From NCBI GenBank assembly GCA_024169445.1, contig JALKFA010000001.1:3286001-3350000 (forward strand): DNA of 64,000 nucleotides, read 5' to 3'. The notes under the pieces were generated by a model. That model did no database searches and was not told where the DNA came from. It worked only from the letters and a program-made list of their open reading frames with translations. The DNA comes from Buttiauxella agrestis ATCC 33320 (GTDB taxonomy: Bacteria > Pseudomonadota > Gammaproteobacteria > Enterobacterales > Enterobacteriaceae). A program made the translations under genes and the position numbers. Shown here one piece after another: positions 8,298 through 18,198 of this stretch. Numbering within the stretch: the first letter of the stretch is position 1; the number at the start of each line of letters is the position of its first letter.

Positions 8298-9653
8298 ATG
8301 ACACTGTTTAACCCGATGTTGCGTGCATCACCGTTGAGCGAAATCTTCAGCGACCACAGCACGTTACAAGGAATGCTGGATTTTGAAGCGGCGTTAGCGC
8401 GGGCGACAGCGCTTTGTGGCGCTATCCCCGAATCGGCAGTGCAGCCGATTGCCGTACAGTGTCAGGTCGATAAACTGGACGTGCAGGCATTAGCTCAGGC
8501 GGCTGCGGGCGCTGGAAACCTGGCGATTCCGCTGGTGAAACAGCTCACCGCCTGCGTCAAACAGCATGACGAACAGGCCGCGCGTTATGTTCACTGGGGC
8601 GCAACCAGCCAGGACGTGATTGATAGCGGCCTGGTTTTGCAACTACGTGCGGCGCTCGTTGCCAGTGAAGCATTGCTTGGGCAGTTAATCAGCGCGTTAA
8701 TCGAACAAATCCAGCGTCATCAACATAGCGTGATGCCAGGCAGAACCTGGATGCAACACGCATTGCCGATAACGTTTGGTTTGAAACTTGCGGGCACGCT
8801 CGATGCGTTACTGCGCTGGCAGCAACGTTTGCATGAAATGAAACCGCGCGTGTTAGTGCTGCAATTTGGCGGTGCCGCAGGCACGCTGGCTTCGCTAAAA
8901 GAGCAGGGCATCAACGTTTCACTGGCTCTGGCAAACGTGCTGGCGCTGAACCAGGCCGATACACCGTGGCACAGCCAGCGCGACAGATTACTGGAAGTGG
9001 GGGCGTGGTTCGCCGGTGTCAGCACCACACTCGGCAAATTTGCCAATGATTTTTCATTACTGATGCAAACCGAAGTGGCTGAAGTGGGCGAACCGATTGC
9101 CGAAGGGCGCGGTGGTTCTTCCACCATGCCCCATAAACGCAATCCAGTGAGTTGTGCGGCGATCCTGACCGCAACCACCCGTATTCCTGGGCTAATGGCA
9201 ACACTTTACGCCAGCCAAAATCAACAACATGAAAGAGCGCTCGGCGGCTGGCAGGCCGAGTGGGAAACCCTTCCCGAACTGATTACGCTGAGCGGTGGCG
9301 TGATGCAAACCGCGCTGGATTTAATCGTCGGGATGCAGGTCAACACAGAAAAAATGCGTGCCAATCTGGATATCACCCACGGCCTGATTATGGCGGAATC
9401 GGTCACGCTGGCGTTGGCGACATCACTTGGCAAACAGGCGGCGCATCATCTGGTGGAACAACTTTGCCATCGCGCACTGGATGAAAACCAGCCGCTTGCG
9501 GCTTTGCTCGCACAACACCCACAAGTCGCGTCATATCTATCTTTGACACAAATCGAACATCTGCTCGACCCGCAACAAGCCCTTGGTAGCAACAACACGT
9601 TTATCAACCAGGTTTTGGCGCGGGCGGCACAACAAAACAGGGAGCTAGTATGA
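8298..9653 (+). CDS. pcaB: PcaB, 3-carboxy-cis,cis-muconate cycloisomerase
   Basis: PcaB lactonises 3-carboxy-cis,cis-muconate to gamma-carboxymuconolactone. The 451-residue product belongs to the fumarase/aspartase superfamily: it has HWGATSQDVIDSGLVLQ near residue 97, GRTWMQHALPITFG near 150, and the superfamily signature GRGGSSTMPHKRNP near 270-284. The start lies behind AAGGAG nine bases after pcaF. Its stop overlaps the pcaD start as ATGA, which suggests translational coupling. Confidence 0.94.
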   Translation: MTLFNPMLRASPLSEIFSDHSTLQGMLDFEAALARATALCGAIPESAVQPIAVQCQVDKLDVQALAQAAAGAGNLAIPLVKQLTACVKQHDEQAARYVHWGATSQDVIDSGLVLQLRAALVASEALLGQLISALIEQIQRHQHSVMPGRTWMQHALPITFGLKLAGTLDALLRWQQRLHEMKPRVLVLQFGGAAGTLASLKEQGINVSLALANVLALNQADTPWHSQRDRLLEVGAWFAGVSTTLGKFANDFSLLMQTEVAEVGEPIAEGRGGSSTMPHKRNPVSCAAILTATTRIPGLMATLYASQNQQHERALGGWQAEWETLPELITLSGGVMQTALDLIVGMQVNTEKMRANLDITHGLIMAESVTLALATSLGKQAAHHLVEQLCHRALDENQPLAALLAQHPQVASYLSLTQIEHLLDPQQALGSNNTFINQVLARAAQQNRELV

Positions 9654-10408
9654 GCCATTATTATCAACTCGAAGGGCCGAGCGGCGCGCCGGTGGTGGTG
9701 TTATCAAACTCACTGGGCACCACATTTGAGATGTGGCAACCACAAATGGCGGCGCTGCTAGAAAACTTCCGAGTGCTGCGTTATGACACGCACGGACATG
9801 GGCGCACACGCAAAAACGAGAAAACCACGCTGCCACAATTAGCGGAAGACGTGCTGAGTGTGATGGATGATGCCGGAGTCCAGCAGGCGCATTTTTGTGG
9901 GATTTCAATGGGCGGATTAACGGGGTTGTGGCTGGCACGTTTTGTCCCCGAGCGTTTTCTTTCGGTGACGGTAGCCAATAGCGCGGCAAAAATCGGCGAA
10001 CAAAACGGCTGGCTGGAACGAGCGCGTACTGTGCGCCACGAAGGGATGTCGGCGATTGCAAAAAGTGCACCATCGCGCTGGTTTACTGACGATTTTGTCA
10101 AACACCACCCTGCGCAAGTTGATGCGCTGTGCGCAACACTTGGGCAAATCAACCCTGAAGGTTATGCCTCCTGTTGCGAAGCGTTAGCCGCAGCCGATCT
10201 ACGTGGTGAAATTGACGCTATTACAGTGCCGATGCAGTTTATTGCGGGTGCCAACGACCCCGTTTGCAGCGTGGCAGACAGCGAATTTATGCACCAGCAG
10301 GTTCACGGTTCTCATCTTGTGACGCTTAAAGCATCGCACCTTTCCAGCATCGAAGACGCCCACGGCTTTAACGTCGCACTACTCAACTTTATTCAACAGG
10401 ACGACTGA
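9650..10408 (+). CDS. pcaD: PcaD, 3-oxoadipate enol-lactonase
   Basis: This alpha/beta-hydrolase opens beta-ketoadipate enol-lactone to beta-ketoadipate. The 252-residue product has the nucleophile elbow GISMGG with Ser86, a following acid in AGANDPV and a catalytic histidine in ASHLSSIEDAHGF near the C-terminus. SNSLGTTFEMWQPQ near residue 20 supplies the oxyanion-hole region seen in PcaD. It overlaps pcaB by four bases and ends four bases before pcaC. Confidence 0.94.
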   Translation: MSHYYQLEGPSGAPVVVLSNSLGTTFEMWQPQMAALLENFRVLRYDTHGHGRTRKNEKTTLPQLAEDVLSVMDDAGVQQAHFCGISMGGLTGLWLARFVPERFLSVTVANSAAKIGEQNGWLERARTVRHEGMSAIAKSAPSRWFTDDFVKHHPAQVDALCATLGQINPEGYASCCEALAAADLRGEIDAITVPMQFIAGANDPVCSVADSEFMHQQVHGSHLVTLKASHLSSIEDAHGFNVALLNFIQQDD

Positions 10409-10412
10409 CATC

Positions 10413-10799
10413 ATGAAGGATGAAGATCATTACCAACAAGGAATGAAAGTGCGCCGCGAAGTGCTGGGTGATAAGCACGTCGACCGTACATTGACGCAGC
10501 TCACGCCGCTTAATGAAGAGTTCCAGAACTTTATTACCCGTTATGCCTGGGGGGATATCTGGACGCGTCCGGGGCTTGAGCGTCATACCCGCAGTATGAT
10601 AACCATCGCGATGTTGATTGCGTTAAACCGTGAAGCTGAGCTGAAAATGCACCTGCGCGCGGCGTTTAACAATGGTGTGACGCGTGATGAACTCAAAGAG
10701 TTGATTATGCATTCGGCGCTGTACTGCGGATTGCCCGCCGCCAACGCCACCATGCATCTGGCTCAGCAGGTGTTTGATGAGCTGGACACCGCCGGTTAA
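10413..10799 (+). CDS. pcaC: PcaC, 4-carboxymuconolactone decarboxylase
   Basis: PcaC decarboxylates gamma-carboxymuconolactone to the enol-lactone used by PcaD. The 128-residue product is a stand-alone PcaC of the AhpD-like fold, with RREVLGDKHVDR, the TRPGLERHTRSMITIAML helix and the HSALYCGLPAANATMH segment expected of the active site. It is the last gene of pcaIJFBDC and is followed at once by a pair of REP-like palindromes. The two enzymes PcaD and PcaC are separate here, not fused as PcaL. Confidence 0.94.
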   Translation: MKDEDHYQQGMKVRREVLGDKHVDRTLTQLTPLNEEFQNFITRYAWGDIWTRPGLERHTRSMITIAMLIALNREAELKMHLRAAFNNGVTRDELKELIMHSALYCGLPAANATMHLAQQVFDELDTAG

Positions 10800-10803
10800 T
10801 TCA

Positions 10804-10880
10804 TGTCGGATGACGCTAACGCTTATCCGACCTACGAAAACAGTGTTGTAGGGTGGATAAGCCATAGGCGTCATCCACCA
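10804..10880. repeat. Pair of REP-like palindromes between pcaC and pcaQ
   Basis: A GTCGGATGACGC-type copy at 10804-10835 faces an inverted copy, GTAGGGTGGATAAGCC, at 10848-10880. They fill the gap between convergent pcaC and pcaQ and may stabilise or end both messages. Confidence 0.75.
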
Positions 10881-10884
10881 TTTT

Positions 10885-11808
10885 TCACCCCGGAATCGAT
10901 TTGCGAATCGACGCCAACAAAATTTGCGCACCCGGCGACAACGGCGTATCGACACGCGTCAAGATACCAATCGGTTCGCCCGCACCCTGGGTGGTGACCG
11001 GCAATGACGTCAGCGTTCCCTGGCGTAAATCCTCTTTCACCGCGCACGACGGCACAAACCACACGTAGTTGTAATCCACCGTCAACTGGCGAGAAAGCGA
11101 AGCGGAAAGCGTTTCTACACAACTCGTAGACATCTTACAGCCCTGGCTGGCAAGCAAGGCTTCGGCATTTTGTCGCGGAATAGTGCCTTTCGGGGAAACC
11201 ACCACCGGCCACTCCATCACTTTACTCAGCGTGATGTTCTCTTGCAGCAGCGGGTGACCCGGCCGCACCACCAGTTTTAATGACTCGAGGAACAACAGCT
11301 CATAATTCAGCCCGGTCATCAATTCCGGGTCGGACATTCTGCCGATACCTAAATCCAGCTCACCCGATTTCAGCCCCGATAACAGCATGGTGTTATTCAT
11401 GGTCGCCACTTGCAGCGTGACATCACTTTGTTGCTTATGAAACTGGCCGATAACTTTTGGCAAAATCCCCAGCGCCGCCGTGGGCAGCGCACCCACGCGG
11501 ATAACAGACGTGCTTTTGCCATCTTTCTGAGTGAGTGATTGCCCTGCGTGATTCAACGCATCCAGCACCTTAACGGCATGTGTCAGGAACTGTTCGCCCA
11601 TCAGCGTCATTTGCGCGCCCAGACGTCCGCGATCAAACAAACGCGTGCCGGTTAGCTGCTCAAGTTCATTAAGCGTCTTTGATAAAGCAGGCTGGCTTAG
11701 ATTAAGAGTCTCAGCTGCGCGCCCCAGCGTTCCCTGTTGAGCGACAGCTACGAAAGTATGAAGATGGCGCAAGCGAATGCGCTGACTGAACAAACCGTTT
11801 TTTTCCAT
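10885..11808 (-). CDS. pcaQ: PcaQ-like LysR-type regulator
   Basis: The 307-residue product is a LysR-type regulator with the helix-turn-helix RLRHLHTFVAVAQQGTLGRA, NLSQPALSKTLNELEQLTG, and a co-inducer domain with RVGALPTAALGILPKVIGQF. These match the PcaQ branch, which in Agrobacterium and relatives activates protocatechuate genes in response to beta-carboxymuconate. It lies downstream of pcaHG on the same strand, separated by 169 bases that include their own A+T-rich promoter-like tract. Control of pcaHG is inferred. Its ligand cannot be read from sequence. Confidence 0.8.
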   Translation of the reverse strand: MEKNGLFSQRIRLRHLHTFVAVAQQGTLGRAAETLNLSQPALSKTLNELEQLTGTRLFDRGRLGAQMTLMGEQFLTHAVKVLDALNHAGQSLTQKDGKSTSVIRVGALPTAALGILPKVIGQFHKQQSDVTLQVATMNNTMLLSGLKSGELDLGIGRMSDPELMTGLNYELLFLESLKLVVRPGHPLLQENITLSKVMEWPVVVSPKGTIPRQNAEALLASQGCKMSTSCVETLSASLSRQLTVDYNYVWFVPSCAVKEDLRQGTLTSLPVTTQGAGEPIGILTRVDTPLSPGAQILLASIRKSIPG

Positions 11809-11858
11809 AACCTGATGTTAAAAACAGACCCGACGCGCTGACAAGATAAGTTGTTTAA

Positions 11859-11910
11859 TTTTGATAACTTGCTAGCAAAAATTCATTAACAATTGATTTG
11901 TTTTGATAAC
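11859..11910. promoter_or_regulatory. Direct repeat TTTTGATAAC upstream of pcaQ
   Basis: The ten-base sequence TTTTGATAAC occurs at 11859-11868 and again at 11901-11910, 42 bases apart, about four helical turns. It lies in the A+T-rich region just upstream of pcaQ. A regulatory role is only inferred. Confidence 0.35.
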
Positions 11911-11933
11911 AAAGGGTGAGGGTAGTAAGGGTT

Positions 11934-11963
11934 AGGGTGGATAAGCGCTCGCAGCATCCACCC
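11934..11963. repeat. REP-like palindrome downstream of pcaG
   Basis: A single copy, AGGGTGGATAAGCGC with the arm GCATCCACCC, lies 15 bases beyond the pcaG stop. It could form a hairpin that separates the pcaHG message from pcaQ. Confidence 0.7.
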
Positions 11964-11977
11964 GTTTTAATCTGAAC

Positions 11978-12597
11978 TTACAAGTCAAAAAACACCGTCT
12001 CCCGCTCCCCCTGTAAATACACATCAAACGTATACACCACCTCGTCACCACGCTGCTCGCGCTTGCCAATCAACGTCTTACGGCGCACTTCCCACTCAAT
12101 CAAATTCAGCACTGGATCGGTCTCATTCGCCGCTTGCTCGTCGGAAAAATACATCCGCGTATTCAGGCCGATATTTATCCCGCGCGCCACAATCCACAGA
12201 TTCAGATGGGGAGCCATCATACGCCCATCACGGCCAGTCACTGCACCGGGTTTGATGGTGTCAAAACGCCACACGCCGCTGTCGAAATCTGAACAGGTGC
12301 GGCCCCAGCCACGAAAATCGTCATCCAGTTTTTTATCCGTTTGCTGGTCGGCGGGGTGGTTGTAACGCCCGGCAGCATTGGCTTGCCACACTTCCAGCAA
12401 CACATCGCGCACCGGCGTGCCGGAACCATCAAACACCCGGCCTTCAACGATAATCCGCTCGCCCTGGGTATGCGAGTTCGTCAGCACATGGCTAAAATTT
12501 TTCTCAAAAATGTTAAATCCCGCCGCTTGCGGAGCCAGGCCGATATGGACATATGGGCCTGCGGTTTGCGAGGCGGTTTCCGCTAAATAATCTTTCA

Positions 12598-12598
<1 letters not shown>
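11978..12598 (-). CDS. pcaG: PcaG, protocatechuate 3,4-dioxygenase alpha subunit
   Basis: PcaG pairs with PcaH to form the non-haem Fe(III) dioxygenase that opens protocatechuate between its hydroxyl groups. The 206-residue product has the intradiol dioxygenase fold motifs GPYVHIGLAPQ, PVRDVLLEVWQANAAGRYNHP and HLNLWIVARGINIGLNTRMYF. The alpha subunit lacks the full iron ligand set, as expected. The ATG at 12598 overlaps the pcaH stop as TGATG and is better spaced from AAGGAG than the GTG one codon upstream. Confidence 0.95.
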
Positions 12599-13347
<749 letters not shown>

Positions 13348-13354
13348 TTATTTA

Positions 13355-13417
13355 TTAAGTACCGTCCCAAACAGTTTCAGTTAATGGATTGTTAAATTAA
13401 AGTGAATTTAAGTACCG
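13355..13417. promoter_or_regulatory. Repeats upstream of pcaH
   Basis: TTAAGTACCG occurs twice in the same orientation, at 13355-13364 and 13408-13417, with starts 53 bases apart, about five helical turns. Between them is an inverted repeat TTAAATT-N6-AATTTAA at 13392-13411. Just beyond, ATAACC at 13424-13429 begins a weak dyad that resembles half of the PcaQ box I recall. These are candidate regulator sites for pcaHG; none is proven. Confidence 0.4.
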
Positions 13418-13564
13418 CCAATCATAACCTTTAGCTATGAAAGTCGTTGTTAGCATTACTTCTGATGTTGGCCTGTAGAGTCGATCACAAAACGAAAATT
13501 CTTCGCCCAAAACCGCTGCGCAACATTCTACGCTTTCAGCAATATTCACTGGAGATACGACATC

Positions 13565-14908
13565 ATGGCGAACAACATCACGGCTGATGATATTCGGGAA
13601 AAATTTTCGCACGCTATGTCGGCGATGTACCAGCAAGAGGTGCCGCAGTACGGAACCTTGTTAGAGTTAGTCGCCGACGTGAATCTGGCGGTGCTGGAAA
13701 ATAATCCGGATCTGCAACAACAGCTTGAAAATGCCGACGAACTGGCACGCCTGAATGTTGAGCGCCACGGCGCGATTCGGGTGGGAAAAGCAGAGGAACT
13801 GGCAACCTTACGCCGCGTGTTCGCGGTGATGGGCATGTATCCGGTCGGCTATTACGATCTCTCTCAGGCGGGCGTTCCGGTGCATTCCACGGCATTTCGT
13901 CCGGTTGACGATGCGGCGCTGGCGCGTAATCCGTTCCGCATTTTCACCTCGTTATTGCGTCTTGAATTAATCGAAGACCCAGAACTGCGAAAGACCGCTG
14001 CGGCGATCCTCGCAGAACGCGATATTTTCACCCCGCGTTGTCGGGCATTGCTCGATATTTACGACCAGCAGGGGGCGTTTAGCGAAGCCCAGGCCAATGA
14101 GTTCGTCGAACAGGCGCTGGAAACTTTCCGTTGGCACAGCCATGCCACGGTAGATGCGCAAACCTACCAGGCATTTCATCAACAGCACCGCCTGATTGCC
14201 GACGTGGTTTGTTTCCGTGGTTGCCACATTAACCACCTGACGCCACGCACCCTGGATATTGACCGTGTGCAGGCGTTGATGCCGGAATATGGCATTGCGC
14301 CGAAAGCGATTATTGAAGGGCCACCGCGCCGCATGTTCCCAATATTGTTGCGCCAGACCAGTTTTAAAGCGCTTGAAGAACCGATTATTTTTGCTGGCGT
14401 CCATCATGGGACGCATACCGCGCGCTTTGGGGAAATTGAGCAGCGAGGTGTTGCGTTAACCCCGAAAGGGCGCGCGTTGTATGACGAGCTACTTAATGAA
14501 GCGGGCAACGGGCAGGATAACTTTAGCCACCAGCAACATTTGCAGGAAATTTTCACCCGACTGCCAGACAGCGAGACGCTGATGCGCTGCCAGGATTTGG
14601 CTTATTTCCGCTATCGTTTAACGCCAGTAGGGGAAACGCACCGCCAGTCGATTAAACCCGGTGATGATCCGCAGCCATTAATTGAACGTGGCTGGCTGGT
14701 GGCACAACCGATTATTTATGAAGATTTTCTGCCGGTCAGTGCGGCTGGGATTTTCCAGTCGAATTTGGGTAGTGAAGGCGGCCAACGCAGCCACGGCCAT
14801 TCCAGCCGTGTCGCGTTTGAAGAAGCGCTGGGCGCGCCGGTTGCCGACGAATTTGAACTGTATCAGCAGGCAACTGACCGCAGTAAAAAGCGTTGCGGAT
14901 TAATGTAA
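13565..14908 (+). CDS. ydcJ: YdcJ/HglS-type 2-oxoadipate dioxygenase/decarboxylase
   Basis: This 447-residue DUF1338 protein is colinear with E. coli YdcJ throughout, for example QEVPQYGTLLELVADVN, ERHGAIRVG and FRGCHINHLTPRTLDIDRVQ. Members of the family convert 2-oxoadipate to D-2-hydroxyglutarate with an Fe(II) centre in lysine catabolism; the likely metal ligands are in ERHGAIR, GCHINHLT and FGEIEQRGVAL. It is a backbone gene next to the inserted pca block. The substrate in this organism is inferred from the family. Confidence 0.9.
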   Translation: MANNITADDIREKFSHAMSAMYQQEVPQYGTLLELVADVNLAVLENNPDLQQQLENADELARLNVERHGAIRVGKAEELATLRRVFAVMGMYPVGYYDLSQAGVPVHSTAFRPVDDAALARNPFRIFTSLLRLELIEDPELRKTAAAILAERDIFTPRCRALLDIYDQQGAFSEAQANEFVEQALETFRWHSHATVDAQTYQAFHQQHRLIADVVCFRGCHINHLTPRTLDIDRVQALMPEYGIAPKAIIEGPPRRMFPILLRQTSFKALEEPIIFAGVHHGTHTARFGEIEQRGVALTPKGRALYDELLNEAGNGQDNFSHQQHLQEIFTRLPDSETLMRCQDLAYFRYRLTPVGETHRQSIKPGDDPQPLIERGWLVAQPIIYEDFLPVSAAGIFQSNLGSEGGQRSHGHSSRVAFEEALGAPVADEFELYQQATDRSKKRCGLM

Positions 14909-14915
14909 TCGCCAT

Positions 14916-14989
14916 CGTTGGATGACGCTGCGCTTATCCGACCTACGAATTGGTTTTGTAGGGTGGATAAGCGCTAGCGTCATCCACCA
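14916..14989. repeat. Pair of REP-like palindromes between ydcJ and afuC
   Basis: A forward copy with GGATGACGCTGCGCTTATCC at 14916-14947 and an inverted copy at 14957-14989 fill the gap between the convergent genes ydcJ and afuC. Confidence 0.75.
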
Positions 14990-14990
14990 T

Positions 14991-16040
14991 CTACGCAGCA
15001 TCCGCCAAAATAAACATACCGTACGGATGGATCTCGAGATAGTAATTATCCCCCACATCAGGCTGTAGGCGCGTGGCATTCACCTGCAACAACAGCGCCT
15101 GACCATGCCATTCCACCGTCACTTCATATTGCGGCCCCATATACGCCACATGGCGCACCACGCAACGCTGGCTTTCATCGCCGTGTTCACTCAGCGTTAT
15201 CGCCTCCGGACGCACACCAACCGTGCCTTCGTTCTGCGTCACGGTAAGTTGTGGCGGGCGGGGTAAACGGTAGCCGTGGATCTCGACAAAATCGCTGCCA
15301 AAGCGCGCCGGGAAGATGTTGGCATCGCCCATAAAACTTGCCATAAAGCGCGAGGCGGGCTGGCGATACAACGTCTGCGGGCTGCCAATCTGCATGATTT
15401 CGCCTTTGTTCATCACCAGTACCGTGTCCGATACCGCAAAGGCTTCGCTCTGGTCGTGGGTGACGTACAGCGAGGTGATGTTGAACTGTTTTTGCAGCTC
15501 GCGGATTTTGTCGCGCATACTGCGGCGCAGGTTGGCATCCAGGTTACTCAGTGGTTCATCAAACAGCAGCACTTTGGGTTTGAGGATCAGCGCACGCGCC
15601 AGTGCCACACGTTGTTGCTGGCCACCGGAAATCTGGTCAACAAAGCGGTCTTCGAAACCGTCTAAATCGACCATTGCCAGCGCTTCTTTTACGCGCATTT
15701 TGATTTCTGCGCGTGGCGTGCCGAGCATTTTCAGCCCGTAACCGACGTTATCGCCCAGCGACATATGCGGGAACAGGGCATAGGACTGGAACACCATGCA
15801 AATGTCACGTTGCTGAATAGAGCGGTGCGTGACGTCTTCGCCATCAATAAAAATCTGTCCTTCGGTGGGTTTCTCAAGCCCGGCGACCAGGCGCAAAACT
15901 GTAGTTTTCCCGCAGCCGGATGGCCCGAGCAGCGTCACCATTTCCCCTTTAGGAATGGCCAGATTAATGCCCGCAATGACGGTGTTATTACCAAACCGTT
16001 TCGTGACATTGCGCAGTTCTACAAAATGAGGTTGTGTCAT
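14991..16040 (-). CDS. afuC: AfuC-like ABC transporter ATPase
   Basis: The 349-residue product is the ATP-binding subunit of an importer. It shows Walker A (GPSGCGKTT, residues 39-47), the signature ISGGQQQR near 138, Walker [14 protein letters not shown], and a C-terminal TOBE-type regulatory region with [14 protein letters not shown]. It follows afuB by 14 bases. The 2-aminoethylphosphonate importer ATPase PhnT is a close relative, but the large permease and the binding protein next to it point to AfuABC. Confidence 0.85.
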   Translation of the reverse strand: MTQPHFVELRNVTKRFGNNTVIAGINLAIPKGEMVTLLGPSGCGKTTVLRLVAGLEKPTEGQIFIDGEDVTHRSIQQRDICMVFQSYALFPHMSLGDNVGYGLKMLGTPRAEIKMRVKEALAMVDLDGFEDRFVDQISGGQQQRVALARALILKPKVLLFDEPLSNLDANLRRSMRDKIRELQKQFNITSLYVTHDQSEAFAVSDTVLVMNKGEIMQIGSPQTLYRQPASRFMASFMGDANIFPARFGSDFVEIHGYRLPRPPQLTVTQNEGTVGVRPEAITLSEHGDESQRCVVRHVAYMGPQYEVTVEWHGQALLLQVNATRLQPDVGDNYYLEIHPYGMFILADAA

Positions 16041-16054
16041 GTTTTACTCCGTAA

Positions 16055-18133
16055 TCACGCGTTGGTTTTGGCTTTTGAACGCGAGATCCGCGCTTCACCA
16101 ATCAACCAGTCAAAGATGAAAATAATCGTCAGCATCACGACAATAAGGATTGAGCCGTAGGCAATCGCCACGCCATATTCGCCATCTTCCACGCGGTTCA
16201 GAATGTAGGCGGTGGCGACACGGGTATCCGGTGTGACGAGGAACACAATGGCGCTGACGGTCGTAATGGCGCGCACAAAGCTGTAAATCAGCGCCGACAG
16301 AATCGCCGGGCGCAGCAGCGGCAGCAGAATGTTGATAATGGTGCGCATCGACCCGGCTCGCAGGCTCAAAGAAGCTTCGTCGAGTGACTTGTCGATTTGC
16401 CCCAGCCCGGCAATGCCCGCACGGATACCTACCGGAACGTTACGCATCACCATCGACATAATCACAATCGCCGCAGTTCCCGTCAGGTAAACTGGCGCGC
16501 TGTTAAACGCCAGAATGTAGGACACGCCTGCCACGGTGCCTGGTACCGCAAAGCACAGCATGGTGGTGAACTCGATAGTCTTTTTGCCACGGAACTGCTG
16601 GCGCACCACAATCCAGGCAATCAACAAGCCGAAGAAAGCGGTGATGGGCGCGGCAATTCCGGCGTACAGCAGGGTGTCGAGCAGTGAAGGCCATGCGCCA
16701 TCGCTCATTCCCTGGCCGAACAGTTTGATGAAGTTATCGAAGGTCAGCGTGTAATCCACACCCCAGTTGACGGTGAAACTGCCGTAGAAAATGCTGCCAT
16801 AGAGCAGGGCGTTAAAGGCAATCCACACCGCTAATAACGCCACCACCGCCCATACCAGAGTGACCGGCAACGGTTGTACATCACCACGGTTGGATTTACC
16901 GGAAACCGTGACGTAGGAGCGTTTGCCAATCCACATGTACTGAATGCAGAACACCAGCAGCGAGAACAGCAACAGGAACGCGCCGAGGGTACTGGCGGCC
17001 TGGTAATCCAGCTGTGAACCGGTGATGTAGAAGTAGATTTGCGTGGCGAGCACGTCAAAGTTGCCGCCTAACACCAGCGGGTTACTGAAGTCCGCCAGCG
17101 ATTGCACAATCACAATCAAAAATGCGTTTGCCAGCGCCGGTTTCAGCAGCGGTAAAAACACCCCTTTGAAGGTCTTCCAGCGTGTAGCCCGCAGGGTATA
17201 AGAGGCTTCTTCCAGCGACGGGTGAATGGTTTTAATCGCGCCATCGAGGATCATAAATGCCATTGGTGTGAAGGCCAGAACTTGCGCCAGCCAGATGCCG
17301 GTAAAACCGTACAGCCAGTTGGTGTTCGTCAACCCGAACCAGTCAACCATCAATTCGGTGATATAACCTGAACGCCCCATCATCAGCGTGACGCCAAGGC
17401 CAACCACAAACGGCGGGGTGACAATCGGCAGAATCGAGAAGATACGGCCAATAATGGCGCTACGTTTGGCGATGCGTGTGGTGTAAATCGCCAGCACCAG
17501 GCCGAAGAAGGTGCAGCCAATGCCCACCGCAATCGACAGCGCGATGGAGTTGATAATCACCTGAATAATATGCGCCTGGCTGAGCACCGCCATAAACGCC
17601 AGTGGGGCAAACTCGCCGCTGTCGGTGGTAAACATCGGAATGAAAATCGCGATGCTTGGCCAGACAATAAACACGCCAATTAGCGCCACAATCGCCACCA
17701 GCGAGCCAATGACAAAACTGTCGCCGCCCAGCCATTCGAGGCGCGTCAGAGCAAGGGTGATAACCATGCCGAGCGCGATAAACAGCACCAGTGTGGCATA
17801 GCCTAGCCCGCGTTCCGTCACGGTGGCGCTGACCACCACAAAGGCCATGCACAGCAACGCCCAGCCTGCATCGAAATAGTGGCGCTGGCGCTTTTCCGGC
17901 CCTGAGGCATGGAACGGGCGCAGCAGTAATAGCGACGGTAAAACGTACCACAGCAAACTGATGTTAATTCCCGACCAGCTATAAGCCGCGAGCAGTTCGT
18001 CACCGGTTGATTCAAACAGGCCGTAATCCAGGCTCCAGCTTGGCAGCAGGGCAAAAGCCAGCCAGCACAACGCCACCCACCAGAGAATAGCGTCCCGCTT
18101 CTGCGCAGGACGCAAAAGTAAAGTTTCAGACAT
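16055..18133 (-). CDS. afuB: AfuB-like ABC transporter permease, double-length
   Basis: From the ATG at 18133 the product has 692 residues, like AfuB of Actinobacillus, and contains two fused permease halves. Each half has an EAA loop: LEEASYTLRATRWKTF in the first and LDEASLSLRAGSMRTI in the second. Many hydrophobic segments are visible, including an extra N-terminal group. An ATG 18 codons upstream is in frame but lacks a ribosome site, whereas GAGGCACTT precedes the chosen one. A 10-bp hairpin lies between afuA and this gene. Confidence 0.85.
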   Translation of the reverse strand: MSETLLLRPAQKRDAILWWVALCWLAFALLPSWSLDYGLFESTGDELLAAYSWSGINISLLWYVLPSLLLLRPFHASGPEKRQRHYFDAGWALLCMAFVVVSATVTERGLGYATLVLFIALGMVITLALTRLEWLGGDSFVIGSLVAIVALIGVFIVWPSIAIFIPMFTTDSGEFAPLAFMAVLSQAHIIQVIINSIALSIAVGIGCTFFGLVLAIYTTRIAKRSAIIGRIFSILPIVTPPFVVGLGVTLMMGRSGYITELMVDWFGLTNTNWLYGFTGIWLAQVLAFTPMAFMILDGAIKTIHPSLEEASYTLRATRWKTFKGVFLPLLKPALANAFLIVIVQSLADFSNPLVLGGNFDVLATQIYFYITGSQLDYQAASTLGAFLLLFSLLVFCIQYMWIGKRSYVTVSGKSNRGDVQPLPVTLVWAVVALLAVWIAFNALLYGSIFYGSFTVNWGVDYTLTFDNFIKLFGQGMSDGAWPSLLDTLLYAGIAAPITAFFGLLIAWIVVRQQFRGKKTIEFTTMLCFAVPGTVAGVSYILAFNSAPVYLTGTAAIVIMSMVMRNVPVGIRAGIAGLGQIDKSLDEASLSLRAGSMRTIINILLPLLRPAILSALIYSFVRAITTVSAIVFLVTPDTRVATAYILNRVEDGEYGVAIAYGSILIVVMLTIIFIFDWLIGEARISRSKAKTNA

Positions 18134-18166
18134 AAGTGCCTCATCGGCCAAAAGAAAAGGAGTGGG

Positions 18167-18192
18167 CAGGTGACGTGACGCCGTCACCTGCT
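18167..18192. terminator. Intercistronic hairpin between afuA and afuB
   Basis: A perfect 10-bp inverted repeat, GCAGGTGACG and CGTCACCTGC, encloses a six-base loop in the 65-base gap after afuA. No T-run follows on the coding strand, so it is more likely an mRNA stability or partial-termination element that favours the binding protein over the permease. Confidence 0.55.
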
Positions 18193-18198
18193 AATGGG

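Noticed and set aside
18134-18187. Longer start for afuB at 18187
   Set aside because: The extra 18 residues overlap the afuA-afuB hairpin region and lack a ribosome site, while the ATG at 18133 has one.
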